Below, piece by piece: positions 17,859 through 26,060 of a stretch of 64,000 nucleotides of DNA. The notes beneath the pieces were generated by a model that worked only from the letters and a program-made list of their open reading frames with translations, was not told the DNA's origin and did no database searches. The DNA is from CAITWD01 sp963842065 (lineage in GTDB: Bacteria; Actinomycetota; Thermoleophilia; Miltoncostaeales; Miltoncostaeaceae): the NCBI GenBank assembly GCA_963842065.1, contig CAWJEW010000009.1, positions 124,001 to 188,000 of the forward strand. The letters run 5' to 3'. Positions within the stretch are counted from its first letter, which is position 1; each line of letters opens with the position of its first letter. The position numbers were made by a program, and so were the translations under genes.

Positions 17859-18050
17859 ATGTCGAAGGTCTGCAGTGTGTGCGGAAAGGGCCCGAGCTTC
17901 GGGAACAACCGCAGCCATTCCATGCGTGCGACGCCCCGCAGGTTTGATCCGAACCTGCAAAAGGTGCGCATCATCGCGGATGGCACCCCCACCCGCGCCT
18001 ACGTGTGCACCCGCTGCCTGAAGGGCGGCAGGGTGGTCAAGGCCGCCTAG
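17859..18050 (+). CDS. rpmB: 50S ribosomal protein L28
   Basis: This 63-residue L28 begins MSKVCSVCGKGPSFGNNRSH and contains TPRRFDPNLQKVRI and YVCTRCLKGGRV. The four cysteines (CxxC twice) mark the zinc-binding form. A GGAGG ribosome-binding site lies just upstream. It is a plus-strand monocistron between the two large minus-strand blocks and converges with ribH, with 23 bp between their stops. Confidence 0.97.
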   Translation: MSKVCSVCGKGPSFGNNRSHSMRATPRRFDPNLQKVRIIADGTPTRAYVCTRCLKGGRVVKAA

Positions 18051-18073
18051 GACGGACACGTCGCCCGCGGGCG

Positions 18074-18586
18074 CTACACCCCCGGTGGCGAGGTCGGCCG
18101 CGGCCCTGACGCGATCAGGCCCGCGAGGTTCATCAAGCTCACCGCAGCACGCGCGGCATCTTCACCGGCGTTTCCGATGTCCCCGCCGGCCCGTGCCCAT
18201 GCCTGTTCGATGCTGTCGCAGGTCAGCACGCCGAACGTGCACGGGACCCCGGTGTCGAGCCCGACGCGGATCAGGCCCTGGGACACCGCCATCGACACGT
18301 GGTCGAAATGGGCCGTGGCGCCGCGGATCACGGCCCCAAGCGCCACGACGCCGGCATACCGGCCCGAGGTCGCAAGCATCCGCGCGGCCTGCGGCACCTC
18401 AAAGGAGCCGGGGACCCAGTGCACGTCGATGCGGTCCTCGGCGAGCCCGGCGTTGGCCAGGTAGACCAGCGCGCCGTCCAACAGCGCCTGGGTCAGCGCG
18501 GCATGAAAGCTCGAGCACACCACGCCGACGCGGACCCCGCGATCATCGAGCGGCTGGAGCGCCGGGACCGGCTCCGTGCGCGCCAC
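18074..18586 (-). CDS. ribH: 6,7-dimethyl-8-ribityllumazine synthase
   Basis: RibH condenses the ribityl-pyrimidine with dihydroxybutanone phosphate. In 170 residues it shows VVCSSFHAALTQALLDGAL, VPGSFEVPQAARML and GAVIRGATAHFDHVS, the substrate-binding loops. The C-terminal tail is a little longer than usual. It is the last gene of the rib operon, 3 bp after ribBA. Confidence 0.96.
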   Translation of the reverse strand: MARTEPVPALQPLDDRGVRVGVVCSSFHAALTQALLDGALVYLANAGLAEDRIDVHWVPGSFEVPQAARMLATSGRYAGVVALGAVIRGATAHFDHVSMAVSQGLIRVGLDTGVPCTFGVLTCDSIEQAWARAGGDIGNAGEDAARAAVSLMNLAGLIASGPRPTSPPGV

Positions 18587-18589
18587 GGG

Positions 18590-19846
18590 TCAGTCGCCAT
18601 CCGACGAGCCGAGGTCCAGGCGCAGGTCCTGGTGGTGGAGCATGTGGCCCATCTTGTCACGCTTGACCTGCAGGTAGCGCAGGTTGTCGGGTCCGGGCTC
18701 GATCTCAATCGGCACGCGCTCGGTGACCGACAGGCCATAGCCCTCAAGGCCGACGATCTTCTTCGGGTTGTTGGTCAGCTGGCGGATCGTGGTGAGCCCG
18801 AGATCCACGAGGATCTGGGCACCGATGCCGTAGTCGCGCAGGTCGGCGGGGAAGCCGAGCTGGCGGTTCGCCTCCACCGTGTCGAAGCCGGCGTCCTGGA
18901 GCTCATAGGCACGCAGCTTGTTCAGCAGGCCGATGCCTCGCCCCTCCTGGGCGATGTAGAGCACCACGCCCTCGCCCTGGTCATCGATCATCTTCATCGC
19001 CGCCGCCAGTTGCTCGCCGCAGTCGCAGCGCAGCGACCCGAACACGTCGCCGGTCAGGCATTCGGAGTGCACGCGCACCAGGACGTTTTCCTTGCCGGCG
19101 ACATCCCCTTTGACCAAGGCTAGATGGTGTTTGCCGTCGATCAGGCTGTGGTATCCGACCGCCGTCCACTCCCCGAACGTGGTGGGCAGGCGCGCCTGAC
19201 CGCCCCGCTCCACGAGCCGCTCGGTGTGGCGTCGGTGTTCGATCAGGTCGGAGATCGTGATCATCAGAAGGCCGTGCTCCTGCGCATACGGGACCAGATC
19301 GTCGACGCGGGCCATCTGCCCGTCCTCGCGCATGACCTCGCAGATGACCCCCGCCGGGATGAGCCCCGCCAGGCGTGCCAGGTCGACGGCCGCCTCGGTG
19401 TGGCCGGCCCGTTCGAGCACGCCTCCGGACTTGGCGCGTAGCGGGAACACGTGGCCCGGCTTGACCAGGTCCAACGCGCTGGAGTTGGGGTCGATGGCGA
19501 CCATGATCGTGCGGGCCCGATCCGGGGCCGAGATCCCCGTCGTCACACCGTCGCGGGCCTCGATCGACTCCAGGAACGCCGTGCCGAGTGGCGCCTCGTT
19601 GCGCCGCACCATCATGGTCAGCCCCAACTGCTCGCAGCGCTCATCGGTCAACGCAAGACAGATCAGTCCGCGTGCATGAGTGGCCATGAAGTTGATGGCC
19701 TCGGGGGTCGCGAACTGCGCGGCCATGATGAGGTCGCCCTCGTTTTCACGGTCCTCGGAGTCGACGACGACGATCATGTGACCGGCGCGGATTGCCTCGA
19801 TTGCCTGTTCGATCGTTGCGAAGGGGCGCGCCTGCGTGCTGCTCAT
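18590..19846 (-). CDS. ribBA: Bifunctional DHBP synthase / GTP cyclohydrolase II
   Basis: This 418-residue fusion supplies both riboflavin precursors. The N-terminal RibB domain (about 1-205) has VVDSEDRENEGDLIMAAQF and the KPGHVFPLRA and GHTEAAVDLARLAG loops. The C-terminal RibA domain has the zinc site in CLTGDVFGSLRCDCGEQL and the GTP-binding YIAQEGRGIGLLNKLRAYEL. Both active sites appear complete. The C-terminus extends about 15 residues past the core with LHHQDLRLDLGSSD. It overlaps ribE by 4 nt. Confidence 0.97.
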   Translation of the reverse strand: MSSTQARPFATIEQAIEAIRAGHMIVVVDSEDRENEGDLIMAAQFATPEAINFMATHARGLICLALTDERCEQLGLTMMVRRNEAPLGTAFLESIEARDGVTTGISAPDRARTIMVAIDPNSSALDLVKPGHVFPLRAKSGGVLERAGHTEAAVDLARLAGLIPAGVICEVMREDGQMARVDDLVPYAQEHGLLMITISDLIEHRRHTERLVERGGQARLPTTFGEWTAVGYHSLIDGKHHLALVKGDVAGKENVLVRVHSECLTGDVFGSLRCDCGEQLAAAMKMIDDQGEGVVLYIAQEGRGIGLLNKLRAYELQDAGFDTVEANRQLGFPADLRDYGIGAQILVDLGLTTIRQLTNNPKKIVGLEGYGLSVTERVPIEIEPGPDNLRYLQVKRDKMGHMLHHQDLRLDLGSSDGD

Positions 19847-20454
19847 TGGGCCTCCCGCGACACCTGGTATGGAGCGACTAACGCCTCTACGTACTTTGCC
19901 ACAAGGTCAACTTCGAGATTCACGCGACTGCCGACGCGCTCGGGTCCGAGCGTCGTCGCGACGATCGTGTGGGGGATCAGCGCGATCGTCAATCCGGTGG
20001 CGTCGCGCGAGACCACGGTGAGGCTCACGCCGTCGATGGCGATGCTCCCCTTCTCGACCACGTAGCGCAGCACCGCGGGCGCCGCATCGACCCGCAGCAC
20101 CCAGCCCTGCTCGTCCGGCATGGCGGCGACGACGGTTCCGGTGGCGTCGATGTGACCCTGGACGAGGTGCCCGCCGACACGCGCGCCGAGCGTCAGGGCC
20201 CGTTCGAGGTTGACCTGGTCGCCGGGCTGGGCGTCGCCGAGGGTTGTCCGGCGCAGGGTCTCGGCGACCGCGTCGATCACAAACCCGTCCGGGTGGAGCT
20301 CGACCGCGGTCAGGCAGGCCCCGCTGACGGCGACTGAATCGCCGATCGCCAACCCGTCGCGGACGACGCGCGCCCGGATGGCGACACGCACGCCCCCGTC
20401 GGTCGGAGCGATCGCGGCAATCGTGCCGATTTCCTCGACAAGTCCGGTGAACAT
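19843..20454 (-). CDS. ribE: Riboflavin synthase (alpha subunit)
   Basis: The enzyme dismutates two lumazines to riboflavin. It starts with the diagnostic MFTGLVEEIGTI and has two internally homologous barrels: SVAVSGACLTAVEL / GHLVQGHIDATGTV in the first and SIAIDGVSLTVV / LIPHTIVATTLG in the second, 203 residues in all. Its ATG shares one base with the ribD stop (TGATG). The much longer open frame upstream is only the shadow of ribD and rpe. Confidence 0.96.
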   Translation of the reverse strand: MFTGLVEEIGTIAAIAPTDGGVRVAIRARVVRDGLAIGDSVAVSGACLTAVELHPDGFVIDAVAETLRRTTLGDAQPGDQVNLERALTLGARVGGHLVQGHIDATGTVVAAMPDEQGWVLRVDAAPAVLRYVVEKGSIAIDGVSLTVVSRDATGLTIALIPHTIVATTLGPERVGSRVNLEVDLVAKYVEALVAPYQVSREAQ

Positions 20455-21584
20455 CAGTCCTCGGTTCGGGGCAGATCGATGAGACGTCCCGTGCACAGAA
20501 GGTCGTGGCCGATGCGGGTCACGGCCAGCTCGCGCAGGCGGCCCGCCTCCGCGAGGCTGGCGACCCCGTCGCCGCCGAGCGCGCCCGGCGCCTGATCCCC
20601 GCCGATGAGCATCGGCGCCAGAAACCATTGCACGACGTCGACCGCCCGCGCCTCGACGAAGGCGCCGGCTAGCTGCGCGCCGCCCTCTACGAAGACCGAC
20701 TGGATCCCGCGCTCGGCCAGTGCGGCCAGGACAGCGGACACGTCGGGTCGCAGCGCGTTGAACGCGATCACCTCGACTCCCGCGCTTTGCAACTCGGTCA
20801 CGCGGTCCCACGGCGCGTTCGCCCCCACCGCTAGGTAGACGGGCACGTCCCGCGCCCCACGCACCAGCGCCGAGCCGAGCGGCAGACGGGCAAACGAATC
20901 GAAGACGACCCGCACCGGTTGGCGCAGCGGGCCCGCGATACCCCGGGCGGTCAGCTGCGGGTCGTCCGCCAACGCCGTGCCGATGCCCACGACGACCGCA
21001 TCGTGGTCGGCCCGCAACCGGTGCACGAGGGCTCGCGCATCCGGTCCGGTAATCCACTGGCTTTCGCCGGTGCGCGTGGCGACTTTGCCGTCGAGGCTGG
21101 TGGCGAGCTTGAGCATGACGTGCGGTCGGCCCCGGACGGCGTGGGTAATGAACGCGTCGATAAGCTCGCGGGAGCGTCGCTCGTCCTCGCCGGTGGCGAG
21201 CATCACCTCGATGCCGGCCTCGCGCAGCAGCCGGACACCGTTGCCGCGCGTGCGCTCGAGAGGATCCAGGCAGCCGACGACGACCCGGGCGATGCCCGCA
21301 TCGATGACGGCGGTCGTACACGGTGGGGTGCGCCCGAAGTGCGAGCAGGGCTCCAGGGTGCAGACCAGCGTCGCCTCGCGCGCCCGGTCGCCCGCGGCCC
21401 GCAACGCCATGATCTCGGCGTGCGGCAGGCCCGGCCCCTCGTGCCAGCCTTCCGCGATGAGCCGCCCGTCGCGGAGGATCACCGCCCCGACGAGCGGATT
21501 CGGGCTCACGCGGCCGCGCGCGTTGAGCGCCAGCTCCCGGGCCCGCGCCAGCGCGGCGGCCTCCGCCGCGCCGAGTGCCGTCAT
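20454..21584 (-). CDS. ribD: Bifunctional pyrimidine deaminase/reductase RibD
   Basis: RibD deaminates and then reduces the pyrimidine intermediate of riboflavin synthesis. The N-terminal deaminase has PHAEIMALRAAGD and TLEPCSHFGRTPPCTTAVI (zinc ligands His and two Cys). The reductase domain begins near residue 150 with HVMLKLATSLDGKVATRTGE and contains VFVEGGAQLAGAF. It is 376 residues, normal. The order rpe-ribD-ribE-ribBA-ribH is one transcription unit. No FMN riboswitch is seen, and rpe overlaps ribD by 4 nt, leaving no leader. Confidence 0.96.
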   Translation of the reverse strand: MTALGAAEAAALARARELALNARGRVSPNPLVGAVILRDGRLIAEGWHEGPGLPHAEIMALRAAGDRAREATLVCTLEPCSHFGRTPPCTTAVIDAGIARVVVGCLDPLERTRGNGVRLLREAGIEVMLATGEDERRSRELIDAFITHAVRGRPHVMLKLATSLDGKVATRTGESQWITGPDARALVHRLRADHDAVVVGIGTALADDPQLTARGIAGPLRQPVRVVFDSFARLPLGSALVRGARDVPVYLAVGANAPWDRVTELQSAGVEVIAFNALRPDVSAVLAALAERGIQSVFVEGGAQLAGAFVEARAVDVVQWFLAPMLIGGDQAPGALGGDGVASLAEAGRLRELAVTRIGHDLLCTGRLIDLPRTED

Positions 21585-22246
21585 CCGGCCAGCTCCGCCA
21601 GCCCGCGGTACGCCCGGATGGGATCAGCGGCACCAAAGATCGACGATGCGGACACCAGCCATGCTGCGCCAGCGTCGCGCGCGGCGGGAAGCGTCCCGGG
21701 CGCGATCCCCCCGTCGACCTCGATCCAGACCTCGTCCGGCAGCTCCGCGCGCAGGCGCGCCACCTTCTCGGGCGTCGTCGTGATGAACGACTGGCCGGCA
21801 AACCCGGGGTTGACCGCCATGCAGTTGACGTAGTCGAATGCGCCCACCAGTTCGGTGACGAAGTCGATCGGCGTCCCCGGATTGATCGCGATGCCCGCCG
21901 CGCACCCCAGCCGGCGGATCTCCCCCAACAGGCGGTGCAGGTGCGGGTCGGCCTCTGCGTGGACGCTGATGGCGTCCGCATGCCGCGCGAACGCCTCGAG
22001 CAGGTATCCGGGGCGCTCGACCATCAGGTGGACGTCGACATGCCCGCCGTGCGGCCGCACGCAGCGTGCGACCGCGGCGGCGAAGTCGGGTCCGACGGTG
22101 AGGTTGGGCACGAAGTGCCCGTCCATCACGTCGACGTGAAATACGCGGGCACCGGCGGCACACAGGTCGCCGAGTTGGGCACCGAGAGCGGTCATGTCCG
22201 CCGACATCACCGACGGCAGCACAAGGGGGCGTTCGGGCGGATTCAT
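21581..22246 (-). CDS. rpe: Ribulose-phosphate 3-epimerase
   Basis: Rpe interconverts ribulose- and xylulose-5-phosphate. The TIM-barrel protein of 221 residues has LVLPSVMSADMTALGAQL, VFHVDVMDGHFVPNLTVGP, HLMVERPGYLLEAF, VNCMAVNPGFAGQSFI and VWIEVDGGIAPGTL, covering the metal and phosphate sites. It lies upstream of ribD, feeding ribulose-5-phosphate, the substrate of RibB. Confidence 0.96.
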   Translation of the reverse strand: MNPPERPLVLPSVMSADMTALGAQLGDLCAAGARVFHVDVMDGHFVPNLTVGPDFAAAVARCVRPHGGHVDVHLMVERPGYLLEAFARHADAISVHAEADPHLHRLLGEIRRLGCAAGIAINPGTPIDFVTELVGAFDYVNCMAVNPGFAGQSFITTTPEKVARLRAELPDEVWIEVDGGIAPGTLPAARDAGAAWLVSASSIFGAADPIRAYRGLAELAG

Positions 22247-22318
22247 CGCTTCCCGGAGCCTATCGGGGTCACGCCGGCGTCGCCATCGCCGGGCCGCCAG
22301 CCGGCGTGGGCGCTCATG

Positions 22319-23638
22319 TCAGCGCTCCAGTCGCGCCACGAAGAACCCGTCGGTGCCGTCGCGACCCGGCAGCGTCTCGAGTGCGCCGGCCAGCTGCGCG
22401 TGCGCCCAGGCGGGAAAGCGCTCGGTCAGATCGGCCAGCGCGGCGCCACTCGCGCGGACCACCTCCTCGTTCTCCGCCGCGAGCAGCGAGCAAGTGCTGT
22501 ACACGACCCGCCCGCCGGGCCGTGTGAGCTCCAAGGCGCGGCCGAGCAGCTGACGCTGCAGGATGACCAACTCGGCCAGCGCCTCCGGGCGCCGGCGCCA
22601 GCGCGCATCCGGTCGCGAGCTCAGTACGCCCAGACCCGTGCACGGCGGATCGAGGAGTACCGCGTCGAAGCCACCGTCCAGCGGCAGGCTGCGTCCGTCG
22701 CCGACGCGGACGTCCAGTCGGGCCCCCATGCGTGCCGCCAAGGCCCGCAGTGCCCGCGCACGTGATTCGTGCAGCTCGACGCAGACGATCTCGGCGCGAT
22801 TGTCCGCGAGCGCCGCCAGGTGGGTCGACTTCGCGCCGGGCGCGGCACACAGGTCTAGGATCCGCTCGCCGGGACGCGGATCCAACGCGCGGGCCGGAAG
22901 CATTGATCCGCGGCTCTGGCCCATCGCCCGACCCTGGGTCCACAGTGGCGAGTCCTCGATGCCGAACGGACCGTCGAGCACCACCGCCTCCGGCAGGTAC
23001 GGGTCGTCGTGCCAGCGGACACCGAGGGCCTGCTCGACGTCTGCCCGCGGGCCCCGCAGCGGATTCCAGCGCAGTGCCGATTCCGCGGGCTCGTTGGCGG
23101 CGGCCATCACGCCGCCGGCCAGCGGGCCGAGTGATGCCTGCAGTCCATCGACGATCCAATCCGGCATGGAGTAGCGGATCCCGGCCGTCTCCGGCTTGCC
23201 TTCAAGGCCCGCGAGCGCCCGAGCACCGTCGTCGGCGATGCGACGCAGCACCGCGTTGACCAGCCCGGCGCGAGCCGTGCGGCGGCGCGGGACCCCGTGG
23301 AGCGTCCTTGCCAGCCGCACCGTCTGGTCGACCGCGGCCGCGTCGGGAACCCGGTCGGACCAGATCAGCTCATATGCCCCGAGGCGCAACACCTCGCGGA
23401 CGTCCGCCTCCAGGGCGTTCGGCCGCTCGAGTGCCCCGTCGATCAGCCAGTCGAGCGTGCGCCGGCGCTGCACCGCGCCGTAGCTGAGCCGCATCGCCGC
23501 CGCGCGCGCGCGGGGATCCAGACCGGCCTTGCGGGCCTCGGCCGCGAAGGCGCGATCGGCGAACGCGCCTTCGGCGACGCGGCGCAGCACCTTCAGCGCC
23601 ACCAAACGCTCGGGGCTGATCCGGGGGTCGGTCGTCAT
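22319..23638 (-). CDS. rsmB: 16S rRNA (cytosine-C5)-methyltransferase RsmB
   Basis: RsmB methylates C967 of 16S rRNA. The 439-residue protein has an N-terminal NusB-like helical domain (LKVLRRVAEGAFADRAF to ARAGLVNAVLRRIADDG) and a C-terminal methyltransferase with LDLCAAPGAKSTHLAAL, LLDPPCTGLGVLSSRPDARW and the second catalytic cysteine in VYSTCSLLAAEN. It is 4 nt overlapped with fmt and leaves 72 bp before rpe. Confidence 0.95.
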   Translation of the reverse strand: MTTDPRISPERLVALKVLRRVAEGAFADRAFAAEARKAGLDPRARAAAMRLSYGAVQRRRTLDWLIDGALERPNALEADVREVLRLGAYELIWSDRVPDAAAVDQTVRLARTLHGVPRRRTARAGLVNAVLRRIADDGARALAGLEGKPETAGIRYSMPDWIVDGLQASLGPLAGGVMAAANEPAESALRWNPLRGPRADVEQALGVRWHDDPYLPEAVVLDGPFGIEDSPLWTQGRAMGQSRGSMLPARALDPRPGERILDLCAAPGAKSTHLAALADNRAEIVCVELHESRARALRALAARMGARLDVRVGDGRSLPLDGGFDAVLLDPPCTGLGVLSSRPDARWRRRPEALAELVILQRQLLGRALELTRPGGRVVYSTCSLLAAENEEVVRASGAALADLTERFPAWAHAQLAGALETLPGRDGTDGFFVARLER

Positions 23639-24540
23639 CCGAGCGTCAGCGATCCGCGGTACCCGCGCAGGAAGTCGGCCGCGCCGACGCGCCCCCGCGA
23701 GGGTGGCTGCAGCTCGAGAATCTCAACCGCCCCGTCGCCGCAGCCGACCAGCAGCCGGCCATCCTCGACCTGCAGCCCCGCAGCGCACGGGCCGGGACGC
23801 GCGCGCGCGCGCCAGATCTTGAATGGCTCTCCGTCGATGACCAGCCGGGCACCGATGTGCGGCGAAAGGGCCCGGACTCGGTTGACCTGTGCCCGCGCCG
23901 AGCCCGCGGTATCGAGCGCCCGGTCGGCCTCGGTCAGCTTCGGGGCCAGCGAAATGCCGTCGTCCGGTTGCGGAACGAACCGCGCCGCGCCGCGCTCCAG
24001 TTCGTCAAAGGTCTCAACCAGGGCGGGCACGGCGGCCACACACAGGCGATCCATGACCGCACCGGCGTCATCGTCCTCGCCCACGGCGATCGGCACGACG
24101 CGCGCGACCGGCCCCGTATCCAGACCGGCGTCCATGCGCATGATGCTGACCCCGGTCTCGGTAACGCCGTCCATCAGCGCGCGCTCGACCGGCGCCGCGC
24201 CGCGATAGGCGGGCAGGATCGAGAAGTGGACGTTGATGCATGGCCATTCCGACAGCAGCGGCTCTTTGAGCAGCTGCCCGAACGCGACCACGCCCAGTGC
24301 GCCGACGTCCGCCGCGCGCAGGCGCGCGAGCACCTCGGGGGCATTGATCGAGGCGGGCCGAATGCACGCGATCCCCAGCTCGGCGGCCTGGAGGGCGACG
24401 GGCGTCAACGACGGGGTTCGCGAGCGGCCGCGTGGCCGGTCCGGCTGGGACACGACGAGCGCGATTTCGTGGTGGGCCGCAGCCAATTCGCGCAGGATCG
24501 CCGCCGCCGGGGCGGGGCTGCCCGCAAAGGCAATGCGCAT
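23635..24540 (-). CDS. fmt: Methionyl-tRNA formyltransferase
   Basis: Fmt formylates initiator Met-tRNA. The 301-residue protein starts with MRIAFAGSPAPAAAILREL and contains the catalytic region INVHFSILPAYRGAAPVERA (Asn and His) and GVSIMRMDAGLDTGPV (Asp). The C-terminal OB-fold follows with VNRVRALSPHIGAR. It is next to def, its functional partner. Confidence 0.96.
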   Translation of the reverse strand: MRIAFAGSPAPAAAILRELAAAHHEIALVVSQPDRPRGRSRTPSLTPVALQAAELGIACIRPASINAPEVLARLRAADVGALGVVAFGQLLKEPLLSEWPCINVHFSILPAYRGAAPVERALMDGVTETGVSIMRMDAGLDTGPVARVVPIAVGEDDDAGAVMDRLCVAAVPALVETFDELERGAARFVPQPDDGISLAPKLTEADRALDTAGSARAQVNRVRALSPHIGARLVIDGEPFKIWRARARPGPCAAGLQVEDGRLLVGCGDGAVEILELQPPSRGRVGAADFLRGYRGSLTLG

Positions 24541-24547
24541 CGGCTGC

Positions 24548-25088
24548 CTACGCCTGACTGCGCAGTTCTCGCAGCGCCTCGCGGCGTTGTTCCTTGGTCG
24601 TGCGATCCAGGATCAGAATGCCGTCCAAGTGGTCGATCTCGTGCTGGATCACCCGGGCCTCAAATCCTTCGACCGCGAGCCGCAGCGTCGGTGCCGTCGG
24701 CGTCCTGGGCATCCACCTGGATGGCCACGGCGCGGGGCACTTCGACCGTGATCTCGCCGATCGACAGGCACCCCTCGACGTCCGTCTCGGTCTCCTCAGA
24801 CGCCCACGTGATGCGCGGGTTCACCAGCGCCCGGGTCTGTTCCTCGTCGACGGCGCGGTACACGAGAATCCGCCGCAGCGCACCGAGCTGCGGCGCCGCA
24901 AGTCCGGCTCCGTGGGCCTCGTCCATGATGACTTCCATGCGCGCGATCTCTTCGCGCAGGGCCTCGTCGAATTCGGTGACCTCGCTGGCGGGAATGCGCA
25001 GCACGGGATCACCCAGCTGCCGCACCTGGCGCAGCGCAACCAGGCGGCGCTGTTCGAGCTCGGGATCGGCGAGAGCGCGTGAGGACAT
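24548..25088 (-). CDS. def: Peptide deformylase, frameshifted
   Basis: Deformylase removes the N-formyl group that Fmt introduces. The first frame (from ATG at 25088) gives RQLGDPVLRIPASEV, GAGLAAPQLGALRRI (motif 1) and EGCLSIGEITVEVPR (motif 2 with the metal Cys). The frame breaks near 24686-24692. The neighbouring frame continues with LRLAVEGFEARVIQHEIDHL, the metal-binding HEIDH motif, and ends at LRELRSQA with TAG at 24550. A one-base correction restores about 180 residues. The gene is normally essential, so a sequence error is likely. Confidence 0.9.
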
Positions 25089-25152
25089 TCGAATCTGATG
25101 GTAGCAAGCACCCGCAGGCAGGCCCACCGGCCGGCACCGGTTTCCCGGCGAC

Positions 25153-25978
25153 TCACTTGCGCGCGGGCAGCACCCGGTGAGCGTCGGCAAGCACCTGCGA
25201 GCGCGCCGCGGTCAGCGCGGCCTCGCTCTCGATGCGCACTTTGGTCCCGCCGGCAACGGCGACGATCGGGGTGCCCTGGCCGGTCGCAATCGTCACCTGC
25301 GGCTCCCCGGTCCGGGGGTACCGCACCTCGGCGGTCGCGTCGGTCCGGTGCACGATCGTCGGGGCCGGCGCGAGGTCGTTGAGCGCCAGGAAGATCGACG
25401 CGAGCGCGGCCCGGAGGGCCGGCGCCACCTGCGGCTGGAGTTCCTCAAGCCGGTATAGCTCGGCCACACGTGGGGTGTAGAAGTACTCGGCCTCGCGCAA
25501 CAGCGCCAGGTCAACGCCGGCCGCGGCGCCGCGCTCCGGGCGCTCCTGGACCCAGTCACGGACGCGCAGCCAGCTCTTGTGGATGACCTCACCGGAGGCC
25601 GTGAGGCACGTCGGTCGGTTGGCGCCGGTCGGGGGTGATCACGATGAGCACCCTCCGCGCAGCGGTGCCCAACGCACCGTGGGCCGCGGCGATCGCCGCG
25701 GCGCGTTCGACGCCAAACGCCAAGTCGGAGATGATCCCGATCACCCAGTCCTCGCCGTTGCGCAGCGTGACATCGAGCGTGACGGACCTGGCACCTGTGC
25801 CCACCACACGCCGCTCGCTGACGAGCATCTGATCGGTGCCGTCGATCCGATCGCCCAGCAGTTCGGCCACGAGCGCCGCTCGCGTCTCAGATCCACCGAG
25901 CTGAAGCAGCGTCGCCAACACGTGGACCCACTGCTCGCGCGGCTCGGAGAACGCCTCATAGAGTCTTGGGACCGGCAT
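25153..25978 (-). CDS. Conserved-looking protein of unknown function, frameshifted
   Basis: I do not recognise this family. The first frame (ATG at 25978) reads MPVPRLYEAFSEPREQWVHV, then LGGSETRAALVAELLGDRID and a beta-rich segment (WVIGIISDLAFGVERAAAI). It stops at 25589. The adjacent frame continues in register of content: SGEVIHKSWLRVRDWVQERP, then an ending rich in beta strands (PQVTIATGQGTPIVAVAGG). The change point is about 25600-25615. Together they make about 275 residues without signal peptide or membrane segment. It lies between priA and def in the replication/translation operon. Confidence 0.6.
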
Positions 25979-26060
25979 CGTTCTCACTTCCGTCGGGTTG
26001 GATGGCGGCAGAACTTTACACGGGGCGACAGGCGTCGGCGCCCGGATTCCCGACGCCGCA

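Noticed and set aside
22247..22318. Possible FMN riboswitch for the rib genes
   Set aside because: The gap before rpe is only 72 bp, and rpe-ribD overlap; the RFN element does not fit.
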